Both the position numbers and the translations under genes were made by a program. The notes under the pieces were generated by a model. That model did not search any database. It saw nothing but the letters and a program-made list of their open reading frames with translations, and was not told the origin of the DNA. 64,000 nt of DNA, from positions 693,501-757,500 of the forward strand of contig NZ_CP022413.2 in the NCBI RefSeq assembly GCF_002222595.2, read 5' to 3'. The DNA comes from Blautia hansenii DSM 20583. GTDB taxonomy: Bacteria; Bacillota; Clostridia; Lachnospirales; Lachnospiraceae. Of this stretch, positions 24,356 to 33,591 are shown in pieces (position 1 is the stretch's first letter; each line of letters opens with the position of its first letter).

Positions 24356-27300
24356 ATTGAGCCACCTCCCGCATTTTTATAAATTCTTCCAGCCAGTCGA
24401 AGAACTCGGCCTCGTGGGCTTTGAGCTTCGCCATGAAGTCGTCCGCGTCGTCGCCGGTTCCTTCTGTCTGGATCTGTGGGCTCCATGTGAAGCCGGAGAA
24501 GTCGTAGTAAACTACCATGCCGCCACTGTCTGCCAGACTTCCGAGAGAGAAGTCGTCCAGAGTCAGAAGCCTTCCGGCCGTGCTTGTGAGTCCTTCGCCA
24601 GAAGATCCGCCGGTTGTGCTTGCAGTGTTGAACACTGAGGTGATCATGGTTTCCAACTTATCCCAGAGGGTTGCAAGAGGAACCACCGCCTCGGCGCCAG
24701 CTTCACCACCAGCCAGAAGATTGTTACCTGCTGCGCCGAAAATAGTCGGGCGCGTCAGAATACCGCCGTCCTTGTACCATGAAATACCGAAGTGTGGTAC
24801 GCTTGGCGGGTTGATCGAGAAGCTGCCGCTGATACTCACATGAGGGAGTTTCAGGTGTGGCAGGCTCCACGAGAAGTTAAACTTTGATTTTAGGGCGCTG
24901 ATCGCGTTTCCTACGGCGTCCCTTGCTGCCGACATTTTGCTGCTGATCGTCGAGTAAATACTGGAGAACTTACCCGACACTGTGCTGAGTGCGGAGCTGA
25001 GTCCTGAACTCATGGTGGAAGTGATTCCACTCATTAAGCTGGAAACGGTAGACTTTGCGCTGCTCAGTTTGCTGCTGATCGTGCTCCGGATACTTTCCCA
25101 TTGAGAGGAAGCGGTAGAGCTCACACTTGACCACGCAGAGCTTGCCACGCTGGTGATCGTACTCGTTGCCGAGCTTACGGCGGAACTGGCCGCCGAGATC
25201 TTGCTGCTCACTGTGGAGCTGATTGTATTCCAGAGAGAGGAAGCCGTGGAGCTTACGCTTGACCATGCGGAACTTGCCACGCTGGTGATCGCACTCGTCG
25301 CGGTGCTTACTTTCTCCTTGGCTGCGTCGATTTTGGAACCGATCGTGCCTTTGATCCCTTCCCAGAGGGAGGAAGCCGTGGAGCTGATCGCGTTCCATGC
25401 TGCGCTTGCTACGTTGGAGATCGCAGTCGTCACCGTGGTGATCTTTTCTTTTACGGCGTCGATTTTTTCGCCGATCACGCTCTTGATAGTCTCCCAGATA
25501 GAGAGCACCGTGTCCTTGCAGTTTTCCCAGATAAACCGAAACGGCAGCGTGATGATCTGGAAGGCTGCGCTGATAATTTCCTTCACGGCCATGATCCCGA
25601 CGGTCACAATGTTTTTAATTGTTTCCCATGCTCCGGACAAAAATCCGGTGATTGAGTCCCAGATATTCGTGAAGGTGTCGTGGATCTCGGTCATGGTTCC
25701 GGTAACGCTCGAATAAATTCCGGATAAAATTCCGGAGAAAAACGAGACGATCGCGTTCCATGTGTCCGTGAAAAATGTTTTGATTCCCGTCAGGATTCCG
25801 GAGAAAAACGACGAGATCGCGTTCCATGTGTCTGAGAAAAATGTTTTAACATTCGTCCAGACGGTTTCCCAGTCGGTGCCGAACCAGCCCAGAACGGTGT
25901 CCGCCAGAGAGGTGAACGTGCTGATCCAGTTCTCGAAGGTTGCCACAACGAAGTCCCAGACTGCGCCGAAAACTTCTTGGACGCCCTGCCATACCATGTC
26001 CCAGTCACCGGTAAAAATTCCGGCGAAGATGTCAAACAGGCCGGTCAGAATGTCGAGGGCCTCGTTCAGAATATTGCTGATCTGCTGGAATACGCCCTCG
26101 AAAATCGGAGCGAGCACCTCGCAGAAGCCGTCCCAGACTGCCTTCATTACTTCGGTTATGTCCTCGAACTCGAACCCCAGCGCGTTGAGCCTGTCCACAA
26201 TTCCTTGCCCGAACTCGTCGAACTTGGCCTTGATTCCGTCCCAGATCGCTGTGATCTTGTTCCTAAATTCTTCGTTGTTTTTCCATAAATTCGTAAAGGC
26301 GAGAGCCACGGCCGTGATCACTGCGATAATAGCAATAGCCGGAAGCGATACGCCTCCCAGTGCTGCAGCGAGTTTTACCAGTGCGCCCTTCACCATTGCG
26401 ATCTTGCTCGATATGGTTCCCCAGTTCATAGCCGCGATAACGGCACCGAGGCCGCTCACCGCTATGGTCACTTCTGGGATATGTCCGCCGAGCCATTCGA
26501 TCGCCGGGATCACGCCGTTAGTGATAAACTGCACACCTGCTCGTAGCTTACTTTCCAGCGCGTCGTAAATTTTGAGCCCCAGTTCCTCGAAGGCGCTGTT
26601 CATTGCCGCCACGTCGCCGCTGAGGTTGTCGTTCATAATATTGGCCATTTCCTCAGCGGATCCAGAAGCTCCGCGGAGTTCTTCCTCGTACCCGGCGATA
26701 TTGTCCATGCCTTCGTTGAGGATCAGGTTCAGGCCCTTGGTGGAGTCTGCGGTAAAAGTGGAAGATAGCGCGACGGCTCGTTCTGCGTCGCCCATTCCAT
26801 TTGTGGCGGCTTCCACTTCTGTGAGAATGTCGGTGAGATCTCGGAAGTTGCCCTGTGCGTCCATTACGGCCACGGAGGTTTCTCCGATCTTGATCGCGCC
26901 GTCCTTCATTCCGTTGGTTATGTCTCGCATAATCGCGGCCATGGCGGTTCCGGCTTCGGATCCTTTATAACCTTGGTTTGCCATTCCTTCGAGCAGTGAG
27001 GTGACGGTTTCGACGTCCTGCCCGGCTGCGTTTAAGTTGGCTGCGCAGTTCTTGTAGGCTTCGCCCAGCGCTTCGGCCGTGGTGTTACTGTGGCTTTGCG
27101 CGTAGGAGAGCAGATCTGCGAAGTATGCGGCGTCTCCGGCCTCCATGGCGAAGGCGCTCAGGTAGTCCGTTACCATATCGGAAGCCGCTCCCAGTTCCAT
27201 GCCGGAAGCGGCGGCCAGATTCAGAACGCCACCCAGCGCACTTGTGGACTGATCAGCGTCCCACCCGGCGAGGCTCATGTATTTGAGGGCCTCTGCTGCA

Positions 27301-28139
27301 TTGCTGGCAGAGAAAACCGTGGTGGCGCCGTATTCTCTGGCGCAGGCTTCCAGTTTCTCGAAGTCCTCACCGGTTGCGCCACTGATTGCCGATACCTCGG
27401 ACATGGTGCTGGTGAAGTTTTGGCCCAACTCTATGACATTTCCGACCAGATTTTTGATACCGTCCACCGCTCGCATGATCGCGTCGGCTGCGAGATTTGC
27501 CAACGTAGCCTTAAACATGGTGAAGCCGTCGTCTGCCTTTTTGGCCGAGCTTTCGACTTCCTCCAGAGAATTGTCCAGTTTGTCCGCTGCGTACTCTGCG
27601 TCCGAGAGCTTGGTTTTGTTCTCGTGCAGTTCGCTGGATAGGTCTTGGATCTGTCGAGCGAGTTCCCGCGCTTCGTCGCTGGTTTCCCCTTGTTCGGTTG
27701 CAACGTCAACGTATCGCTGTTTTAACTGTTGGAGGGTGTCCTCCTGTTTGGAGATTGTAGAGCGCAGCGTTTCAGCTTCTCCGCCTGCGTCGTCCATGGT
27801 TTCGGACAGGGCACGGGCGGCTTTCTCTGCCGCGTCCAACGTGCCGCGATTTTCCGTCAGTTCACCGGACAGTTCTTGGATTGTACTCGCGAGCTGTTCG
27901 GCTTCCTCGGTTCCTTCTTGGCCGGTCACAATGTAGTCGGCGTAGCCTTGTTCCAGATTTTTGAGTACTGTCTCCTGCGTGCTGATCTTTGCCGCCAACT
28001 GTGCGGAAGCACCGGCGGCTTCGAGCGTTTCTTTGCTCATTTCCTCCAGACGAGAGACGGCCGCGTTTATAGCCGATTGAAGGGAGGGGCTGAGGGATCC
28101 GGCGATCTCTATCGTAGATTGTAGAGTATGGTCTGCCAC
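24348..28139 (-). CDS. Tail tape measure protein
   Basis: 1,263 residues, by far the longest phage protein. The N-terminal third is coiled coil; the TP901-type core follows (EACAREYGATTVFSASNAAE, GWDADQSTSALGGVLNLAA, AAIMRDITNGM). Hydrophobic segments lie near residues 560-610, and a long series of degenerate repeats of the SSAWSSVSSTASS type covers about 915-1,060. It sets tail length and is ejected with the DNA. Start is GTG at 28139, with AAGGAGG upstream; the -1 frame extension of the tail chaperone ends just before it. Confidence 0.95.
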   Translation of the reverse strand: MADHTLQSTIEIAGSLSPSLQSAINAAVSRLEEMSKETLEAAGASAQLAAKISTQETVLKNLEQGYADYIVTGQEGTEEAEQLASTIQELSGELTENRGTLDAAEKAARALSETMDDAGGEAETLRSTISKQEDTLQQLKQRYVDVATEQGETSDEARELARQIQDLSSELHENKTKLSDAEYAADKLDNSLEEVESSAKKADDGFTMFKATLANLAADAIMRAVDGIKNLVGNVIELGQNFTSTMSEVSAISGATGEDFEKLEACAREYGATTVFSASNAAEALKYMSLAGWDADQSTSALGGVLNLAAASGMELGAASDMVTDYLSAFAMEAGDAAYFADLLSYAQSHSNTTAEALGEAYKNCAANLNAAGQDVETVTSLLEGMANQGYKGSEAGTAMAAIMRDITNGMKDGAIKIGETSVAVMDAQGNFRDLTDILTEVEAATNGMGDAERAVALSSTFTADSTKGLNLILNEGMDNIAGYEEELRGASGSAEEMANIMNDNLSGDVAAMNSAFEELGLKIYDALESKLRAGVQFITNGVIPAIEWLGGHIPEVTIAVSGLGAVIAAMNWGTISSKIAMVKGALVKLAAALGGVSLPAIAIIAVITAVALAFTNLWKNNEEFRNKITAIWDGIKAKFDEFGQGIVDRLNALGFEFEDITEVMKAVWDGFCEVLAPIFEGVFQQISNILNEALDILTGLFDIFAGIFTGDWDMVWQGVQEVFGAVWDFVVATFENWISTFTSLADTVLGWFGTDWETVWTNVKTFFSDTWNAISSFFSGILTGIKTFFTDTWNAIVSFFSGILSGIYSSVTGTMTEIHDTFTNIWDSITGFLSGAWETIKNIVTVGIMAVKEIISAAFQIITLPFRFIWENCKDTVLSIWETIKSVIGEKIDAVKEKITTVTTAISNVASAAWNAISSTASSLWEGIKGTIGSKIDAAKEKVSTATSAITSVASSAWSSVSSTASSLWNTISSTVSSKISAASSAVSSATSTITSVASSAWSSVSSTASSQWESIRSTISSKLSSAKSTVSSLMSGITSTMSSGLSSALSTVSGKFSSIYSTISSKMSAARDAVGNAISALKSKFNFSWSLPHLKLPHVSISGSFSINPPSVPHFGISWYKDGGILTRPTIFGAAGNNLLAGGEAGAEAVVPLATLWDKLETMITSVFNTASTTGGSSGEGLTSTAGRLLTLDDFSLGSLADSGGMVVYYDFSGFTWSPQIQTEGTGDDADDFMAKLKAHEAEFFDWLEEFIKMREVAQYA

Positions 28140-28143
28140 GTCC

Positions 28144-28271
28144 TCACCTCCTTGTGTGCTTTGGCCTCCTTATGTTTAGCGGCCGATTTTTCTCAGCGCG
28201 TTTTTTTTCGGCTGCGAGATCCTCGGCCGCTTCTGCATACTCTATGATGAAGTCAGTTACTCGCTTTTTTT
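28144..28271 (-). CDS. -1 frameshift extension of the tail assembly chaperone
   Basis: An A7 run (28271-28265) lies four codons before the stop of the 135-residue chaperone. A -1 shift there opens a frame of about 40 codons reading RVTDFIIEYAEAAEDLAAEK, ending at 28144 just ahead of the tape measure start. This is the G/GT (lambda) or E/E' (P2) arrangement. The slippery run is not a textbook XXXYYYZ heptamer in the zero frame, so the mechanism is inferred. Confidence 0.65.
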
Positions 28272-28664
28272 CGAGCTCTGTCGTGCTGGTGTGGTAGACT
28301 CTGGCGTAGTCGCGGTAGGCTCTGCGGAGTCGTTTTCCTGTGGTTCCGACTCCGATTTCAGCATAAAATTTCGGCCGATGGCCATTACCTCCACAACGTC
28401 CGCGCCCTTCATGCGCTCCAGATCGGAAAAGTCATAAGTCGGATTCACGGCCACGATCGCAGCATAGCCGAGGTAGAGGTGGAGGCCGAAGTCAAACTCT
28501 GCCGCTGCGGACACGGACAGGTTCTTCATGCCTGCGGCCGCTTTTCTCTTTGCCTCAGCAGTTGCGAAAAGCACGCCGTCGATCTCGTTCGTGTCGTACT
28601 TCATTTCTGTGATTTTGTCCCCGTTGATCATCACGGGATTTTTCAGAGTGAGGGTTCCGTTCAT
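28257..28664 (-). CDS. Tail assembly chaperone (short form)
   Basis: 135 residues of the small phage tail assembly protein type that lies between tube and tape measure genes (NGTLTLKNPVMINGDKITEM, ...FDFGLHLYLGYAAIVAVNP). It coats the tape measure protein during tail assembly. The C-terminus is low-complexity Ser/Thr/Pro/Glu. GAAAGGAG precedes the ATG. A strong terminator hairpin lies between the tube gene and this one. Confidence 0.85.
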   Translation of the reverse strand: MNGTLTLKNPVMINGDKITEMKYDTNEIDGVLFATAEAKRKAAAGMKNLSVSAAAEFDFGLHLYLGYAAIVAVNPTYDFSDLERMKGADVVEVMAIGRNFMLKSESEPQENDSAEPTATTPESTTPARQSSKKSE

Positions 28665-28682
28665 TTTGTTCTCCTTTCAAAC

Positions 28683-28715
28683 AAAAAGAGCCCGCCAGTG
28701 ACTTGACCGGCGGGC
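28683..28715 (-). terminator. Terminator between tail tube and chaperone genes
   Basis: Leftward hairpin with a 7-bp GC stem (28715-28709 with 28696-28690), then TCTTTTTG. Found inside the late operon, so it probably works as a partial terminator giving much more tube and sheath than tape measure mRNA. Confidence 0.8.
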
Positions 28716-28739
28716 CGTGGTTATTTTTTGATTACTGCA

Positions 28740-29249
28740 TTAAAGCAGGTTGTTGATCTGGCTCATGTAGTCCTTGCCGTTGATACGGAGGATCTGAGCC
28801 AAACGGTCAACGCAGCAGATCTCGACGCCGTTTGCGTAGATCTGGAGCCTTGTCACGTTATAAGCGTTCTCGGCTTCGGTTGCGCTGCCGACTTCGACGC
28901 CCAACTCAGGGAATGATCCCGGCATAGTACGCACAAAAGCCTTGCAGCCTTCGGTTGCGGTGGATCCGTCGGATTTTACGACATTCTGAACCCAGCGGAA
29001 CTCGAAGCTCTGCTTTTCGAGGCGGTTCATGCGGCGCAGGCCGTTGTCTACGCCGATCTTTGTAATGGAGAGCTCCATGTTCTCCAGAAGTCCGATCAGT
29101 GGTACGGTCATGTTACCCATGGCCTGCACGTCAGCAGTTAAAAATTCAATACCGGGCAGAGTGAAGGCGACGTCCTTCGCCACCAGAGTGCTGTCCGCGT
29201 ATACAGTGTCGGCCACTACCGGGCCTTTAATATCGAGCCATTTTGCCAT
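28740..29249 (-). CDS. Tail tube protein (P2 FII/Mu M-type)
   Basis: 169 residues, major tail tube of a contractile tail (DIKGPVVADTVYADSTLVAK, AMGNMTVPLIGLLENMELSI). Placed directly after the sheath gene, as in P2. AAGGAGG precedes the ATG at 29249. Confidence 0.9.
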   Translation of the reverse strand: MAKWLDIKGPVVADTVYADSTLVAKDVAFTLPGIEFLTADVQAMGNMTVPLIGLLENMELSITKIGVDNGLRRMNRLEKQSFEFRWVQNVVKSDGSTATEGCKAFVRTMPGSFPELGVEVGSATEAENAYNVTRLQIYANGVEICCVDRLAQILRINGKDYMSQINNLL

Positions 29250-29263
29250 TGTTCTGCACCTCC

Positions 29264-30733
29264 TTATTCAGTAGCAAAAAAGGACTGGAAGCCTTCGTCT
29301 GTGTAGCATACGCGAGCGGTGCCAGACTTGAACGGAGGCGTATTGGTTACGGAGAAGTCCCAAACAAAGTCGCCGTTCAGCATGTTGCTGGTAGGGTTCG
29401 CGCTCTCCACAAATTCCACGGACGGGGTACCGATCAGGGCACCGATTCCCAGAAGGGTGTCGAGCTTTTCCTTTTCAAAATTCAGCACGCTGTCCTTGTC
29501 CTGCGGAGTCATGGGGCTGTCGATCTCAGTTCCGTGATCCTTCTGGAAGCTGTTCGTGATATGCTCCAGCATACGGATATTTACGTCGAAGATCGCGCGG
29601 GCGTCCATGCTGCCGTTGTACTTGTACGCAGCAGTATGAGGGCCCCACAATACCCAGCGGCCACCCCAGAAGCAGGCCGTTGTGATTCCTTTTTCGTTGA
29701 GCTTGTTCGCAGTTTCCTGATCGAAGCCGCGGCTCTTGGAGTCCTCACCGAAATACTGGCTCGTGGCCATGATTTCCTTGTTGGACGGAGATTCAAACGG
29801 AACGCCGTCGTGGCTCAGGTCTACGCGCTGCATAGTGGCGGCGCCTACTGTGGACAGCCAGAAGATCCGGCCGCTGCCGTCCTTAATTTTAGGCCAGTAT
29901 ACCTTCGAGAACTCGCTGGTGTAGCCGTTGTCAATAGCCCATTTCTGAGCCTTTGCGAGTGTGTCGATCTTGGTTCCTTTGTCCTCCAGAGGAACGTCGG
30001 CGTGAACGAAGCCGTCCCAGTGGCCGTTGAGTTTCTGGACAGTGCTTACCATAGCCTTATATACGGCCGGGATATGACTCCAGCCCGGAGCTGCCAGAAT
30101 ATTGAGCACGACGTTGTGATACTGATAGAGTAGAGCCATGGAAGCCAGTCCGGTATATTCTCCAGTTTCGGTTCTCTCACCGATAATGTCGGCCGCCTGC
30201 ACCTTGGAAGTGTCCACGGTGTCGAAGGTTGCGGAGAGTTCGGCCCCGTCAGTCTCTTTGAGCAGTGTCACGGTTACTGTGTGCTTTGCCATGCTATAAG
30301 AGAGAGCATAGTCCACGCCCTCGGCCTTGTCTGCGATCGCGAAGGTGTCGAGAATGATCTTGTCGCTCTCAAACTCTGCCTTGCCGTCCGTGAAGGTCAG
30401 GGCCTTTGTGGTTTTCTGTGCGGATTTATGCACCGCAGGATCGAGCACGTTCACGATATAGATCGGGCCTACATTTCCGACGGTGTTGTCGAAGTGCTCA
30501 GCGAACGCAGAACCGAGGGTGAATGTTTCCCAGTCGTCGGAGTAGCCGACGAGGCTCTGGACTTCGCTCATATTGGTTACTTTTACCGGCATATTAACGA
30601 GATCTTTGTCAGCGTAACCCCTGATCAGGTTCACCGGTGCGGTGCCGATATACGCGGCCACCACGTCGGCCTGAGTGACGGAAGCCACTTTGCTTTCGCC
30701 GATTTCGCCATATGCGCCATGCAAATATGCCAT
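29264..30733 (-). CDS. Tail sheath protein
   Basis: 489 residues, contractile sheath. Recognised by AYLHGAYGEIGESKVASVTQ at the start, the APVNLIRG N-terminal region and the C-terminal block with VLWGPHTAAYKYNGSMDAR and RAIFDVNIRMLEHITNSF, typical of P2 FI-like sheaths. AAGGAGG precedes the ATG. It identifies the virus as a myophage. Confidence 0.95.
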   Translation of the reverse strand: MAYLHGAYGEIGESKVASVTQADVVAAYIGTAPVNLIRGYADKDLVNMPVKVTNMSEVQSLVGYSDDWETFTLGSAFAEHFDNTVGNVGPIYIVNVLDPAVHKSAQKTTKALTFTDGKAEFESDKIILDTFAIADKAEGVDYALSYSMAKHTVTVTLLKETDGAELSATFDTVDTSKVQAADIIGERTETGEYTGLASMALLYQYHNVVLNILAAPGWSHIPAVYKAMVSTVQKLNGHWDGFVHADVPLEDKGTKIDTLAKAQKWAIDNGYTSEFSKVYWPKIKDGSGRIFWLSTVGAATMQRVDLSHDGVPFESPSNKEIMATSQYFGEDSKSRGFDQETANKLNEKGITTACFWGGRWVLWGPHTAAYKYNGSMDARAIFDVNIRMLEHITNSFQKDHGTEIDSPMTPQDKDSVLNFEKEKLDTLLGIGALIGTPSVEFVESANPTSNMLNGDFVWDFSVTNTPPFKSGTARVCYTDEGFQSFFATE

Positions 30734-30746
30734 GTTTTAGTCCTCC

Positions 30747-31376
30747 TTATAAAAATTCTTCGTATTCTTTCGGGATCGCCGGAGTCGTTCCGATTTCCAG
30801 CGCGAAGCTGATCCAGCTATGCCAGTACGGGTAGTAGTCCCAGACATTGCCGTCCTCTGTGAACGGGCCGAACTTGATCCCTTGCTCTTTTACGAGCCTA
30901 TGGCCTGCGATATATTCCGCAGTTTCGATCTCGCGGAGTACGAGGTCGGCCAGATTGTAGCAATCGCGCCAGCCGTCCATGTTTCGCGAGTATGTTTTGG
31001 CAGCTTCTCCGGTATTGACGTAGTAGGAGTAGCCGCCGGTTGCCTTCGCGTTTTCGCGAGGGTTGAAAATCTCCCCGCCGTGTTGGCCGGGATTCCAGCA
31101 GGCGAGGCAGAGCCGGATCTGGAGCTGCCTCTTTTTCTGAATAAGCTCGTCGCTTCCTTCCATGAGCTGCACGCAGACGGAAGGGATCGGAGCGGCCACG
31201 TTTGGCGGCAGCCGATCCTTTCCCGGAACGTATAAAGGGAACGCCGCGGGGTTCACCATAACGACGTCGTAGCCGGTGTCGTTCCGGTAGTCGTCCGGCA
31301 GTTTGAGGGTGATCTTGCTGCATACGTTTTCAGTGAGCCAGCTCACTATTTTGTCGATACTGTTTACCAGTGTCAT
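30747..31376 (-). CDS. Head-tail/tail completion protein
   Basis: 209 residues. Lies between the joining protein and the sheath, the place of tail terminator or tail completion proteins. The central part has QLQIRLCLACWNPGQHGGEI, and the end is aromatic-rich (NVWDYYPYWHSWISFALEIG), which I associate with phage proteins of this position. Exact family not certain. AAGGAGG precedes the ATG. Confidence 0.7.
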   Translation of the reverse strand: MTLVNSIDKIVSWLTENVCSKITLKLPDDYRNDTGYDVVMVNPAAFPLYVPGKDRLPPNVAAPIPSVCVQLMEGSDELIQKKRQLQIRLCLACWNPGQHGGEIFNPRENAKATGGYSYYVNTGEAAKTYSRNMDGWRDCYNLADLVLREIETAEYIAGHRLVKEQGIKFGPFTEDGNVWDYYPYWHSWISFALEIGTTPAIPKEYEEFL

Positions 31377-31391
31377 GCTGCCGTCACCTCC

Positions 31392-31718
31392 TTAGCTCAT
31401 GCGATTCTGGCGAACCGCGATCTGTACGAGTCCCATTTCCGACGTGGTAGTGACAACGATCATCTCGCGGCCGTCCAGATTGAGAAGGCGGCCGGGATCC
31501 AGATTTTCTGGAAGGTCGGAGGCTTTTCCCATGATTACCATATCGGCCTCGTCCATTCCATGAATACGGTTGTCGCCGATTTTACTCAGCTTGGCCATTA
31601 TGTCGCTGTCAATTACCACCGGGACTTCCTTCCCTTCGATTCGATGAAGGTCTGCGAACTCGTCCAGATTCAGGAAAATGTCTGAGAGATCCTGCTTTAT
31701 TTGGTCTTTGAAGCTCAC
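31392..31718 (-). CDS. Head-tail joining-type protein
   Basis: 108 residues, GTG start only a few bases after the upstream stop (GAGGCGTAAGCTC precedes). The N-terminal helix (MSFKDQIKQDLSDIFLNLDEF) and the following beta-rich part resemble the lambda FII-like joining proteins that close the portal. Position between capsid and sheath genes agrees. Assignment moderate. Confidence 0.7.
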   Translation of the reverse strand: MSFKDQIKQDLSDIFLNLDEFADLHRIEGKEVPVVIDSDIMAKLSKIGDNRIHGMDEADMVIMGKASDLPENLDPGRLLNLDGREMIVVTTTSEMGLVQIAVRQNRMS

Positions 31719-31722
31719 GAGC

Positions 31723-32049
31723 TTACGCCTCGGAAGGTTCCGCCTCGATTTTTGCGGAGCTGTCGGCTTTGACCTTGGCTGCCTCGATCAGGGCGATCAC
31801 TTCCTTTTTGCTGCGGACTGCGCTCGCGTCTACGCCATACGCTGATGCAGCTTCTCTGAGCTCTGTCATGTTCAGGCCGTTGTATTCTGAGAAAGTGCTT
31901 TCCGGCTCCGCCTCATACACGGCCACGCCAGCCTCCACCAGCTCAGCCTCGCGGGCTGCGTTGATAGAGAAGGCAGGAGAGTGTTTCGTCATAGGTTCCA
32001 CGGTTCCGTTTTTAACGAGCCCGTAGGTGCCTTTGATCATTCGGATCAT
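31723..32049 (-). CDS. Small phage protein with HeH/SAP-like helical module
   Basis: 108 residues. The first half resembles small structural proteins (IKGTYGLVKNGTVEPMTKHS), and the second contains a LEM/SAP-type helix-extended-loop-helix (LNMTELREAASAYGVDASAV, SKKEVIALIEAAK). It follows another protein with a similar C-terminal module, possibly by duplication. Role in head completion inferred from position. Confidence 0.7.
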   Translation of the reverse strand: MIRMIKGTYGLVKNGTVEPMTKHSPAFSINAAREAELVEAGVAVYEAEPESTFSEYNGLNMTELREAASAYGVDASAVRSKKEVIALIEAAKVKADSSAKIEAEPSEA

Positions 32050-32062
32050 GTGCTCACCTCCA

Positions 32063-32467
32063 TTATTCCGGATCTGCTGCGTTCAGATCCGGGAGATCGT
32101 CGCCGTCTGTGTCCTCGTCGTCAACCATGCCGCCAGCGTTTACTTCTGCGGCTGCGATCGCGTCCACATAATCGGCTTTCTTTTTGCAGCCGGTAACGTC
32201 AACGCCGAGATCCCCGGCGAGGTTCTGGAGCTGCTGGATCGTCATTTCTTCGAGCTGGCTCTTTGCAAGGTGGCCGGTCACTTCCTGCTCGTCCGCCTCG
32301 TCTACTTCGATTGCGCCGCCGACGTATTCAGCGACACCAGCAGAGACGAAGTGCTCCGCCTGAGTGTCCTCGCACTCAAACGGGCCGTCCGCTGCTGTCA
32401 TTCTTTTGTGGGCGTGCTTGGCGTCATAATAGCCGACGGTTCCCACTGTTACCCTGATTTTTCTCAT
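32063..32467 (-). CDS. Phage protein with C-terminal SAP/Rho-N-like module
   Basis: 134 residues. The N-terminal part (IRVTVGTVGYYDAKHAHKRM) is followed by an acidic linker and a helix-extended-loop-helix (MTIQQLQNLAGDLGVDVTGC, KKADYVDAIAAA), then an acidic tail. Shares plan and likely origin with the next gene downstream. Directly after the major capsid gene, so a head completion function is plausible. GAAAGGAG precedes the ATG. Confidence 0.7.
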   Translation of the reverse strand: MRKIRVTVGTVGYYDAKHAHKRMTAADGPFECEDTQAEHFVSAGVAEYVGGAIEVDEADEQEVTGHLAKSQLEEMTIQQLQNLAGDLGVDVTGCKKKADYVDAIAAAEVNAGGMVDDEDTDGDDLPDLNAADPE

Positions 32468-32494
32468 GGTTTTGCTCCTTTCTACTCGGTACGC

Positions 32495-33571
32495 TTAGTT
32501 GATAACTTTCGCCACGCTGAACGGGCACTCGTTGTTAGGCATAGGCAGCGGTGCAGAGCTGAGAGTGAGCTCGCGGATGTTGTGAGCAGCGTCGCTGATA
32601 TACTTCGGCACGTTCACGCCGGTGTAAGTATGGAACTCGCCGTCGGTCTGCTCCACCTGAGTGATCGCGCCGTAAACAGTACGGCCAGCAGCCGGAGCGC
32701 CTACCGCGATCATGCCCTGCGGGATATACTGCTTTACAGTTCCGTCCAGCTCGGTGTATGTGTCCTCATAAGTGAGGAAGTCGATCATTCGGCCCTTGAT
32801 ATTCAGGCGGGCGATCTTGGAAGCACCGGCAGGCAGAGTCTCAGGATCTACGCCTCCGATATTGTAGTTGCGGTTGTCGAGCAGTTTCAGGATCCACGGA
32901 TTGCGGAGGAAAAGATCCGCAACGTCTGGAGCCATGAGGCACTCGGTCGCAGGGAGCCCTCTTTTACTCAACATGGAGATCATGGCGGCCACGTCGTCGA
33001 TCATCTGCTTGCCGACTGCCTCAGTGTCGGCCCAGTCTGCGGAAGGGGTATATTTTGCCGGGTTGCTGGTGCCGTCATAGTAACGGACTTCCTTTTCCTC
33101 GTAAGTGCCGAGGTCGTCCGTGTACTCGTGCATAATGCAGCCGTTGGTGAAGATTACCTCGGCAGCCATGGCCTCTTTTCTGCGGGTGTTCATGTCGCGG
33201 AGTTCGTCGAGATCTCCGAGCATGATCACGCCCTGCCTCTGGGCCGGAGTCAGGTTAGTATAAAGAGCCTCCCCGAAGCCTCTCTTTTTCAGGTCGTCAA
33301 TGGAGAGTGGGCGCTTCGGTGCCATATGCGCCGGAGTGAAGCGCTTCATGGTGTAGCCTTCGCGCAGGATCGTGATCCCGCCCTTGCGAGGTGCTACAAA
33401 AGGTGCCGCTTTCTTGGATCCCTTGCGGTATTCCACCAGCACGTCGTCAGTGGCGAACACGTCAGAGGCGGCGTTAGTAGGGAAATAGCGATCCAAAAGG
33501 AAAGAGTGAAGCGGCGGGAGCTGCTGCACGGAGGCGAGCAGTGTGTGGGTATCATAAAAATTAAAAGCCAT
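32495..33571 (-). CDS. Major capsid protein, lambda E type
   Basis: 358 residues, the usual length of the lambda gpE family. Features: MAFNFYDTHTLLASVQQLPP, FLLDRYFPTNAASDVF at the N-terminus, and the E-type C-terminus with GVNVPKYISDAAHNIRELT and PMPNNECPFSVAKV. It forms the head shell together with the decoration protein upstream. AAGGAGG precedes the ATG. Confidence 0.93.
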   Translation of the reverse strand: MAFNFYDTHTLLASVQQLPPLHSFLLDRYFPTNAASDVFATDDVLVEYRKGSKKAAPFVAPRKGGITILREGYTMKRFTPAHMAPKRPLSIDDLKKRGFGEALYTNLTPAQRQGVIMLGDLDELRDMNTRRKEAMAAEVIFTNGCIMHEYTDDLGTYEEKEVRYYDGTSNPAKYTPSADWADTEAVGKQMIDDVAAMISMLSKRGLPATECLMAPDVADLFLRNPWILKLLDNRNYNIGGVDPETLPAGASKIARLNIKGRMIDFLTYEDTYTELDGTVKQYIPQGMIAVGAPAAGRTVYGAITQVEQTDGEFHTYTGVNVPKYISDAAHNIRELTLSSAPLPMPNNECPFSVAKVIN

Positions 33572-33591
33572 TTGTCTGTCCTCCTTGTTTT

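Noticed and set aside
29243..30133. Forward-strand open frame of 296 codons inside the sheath gene
   Set aside because: Antisense to a clear tail sheath protein; no start signal and no recognisable product.
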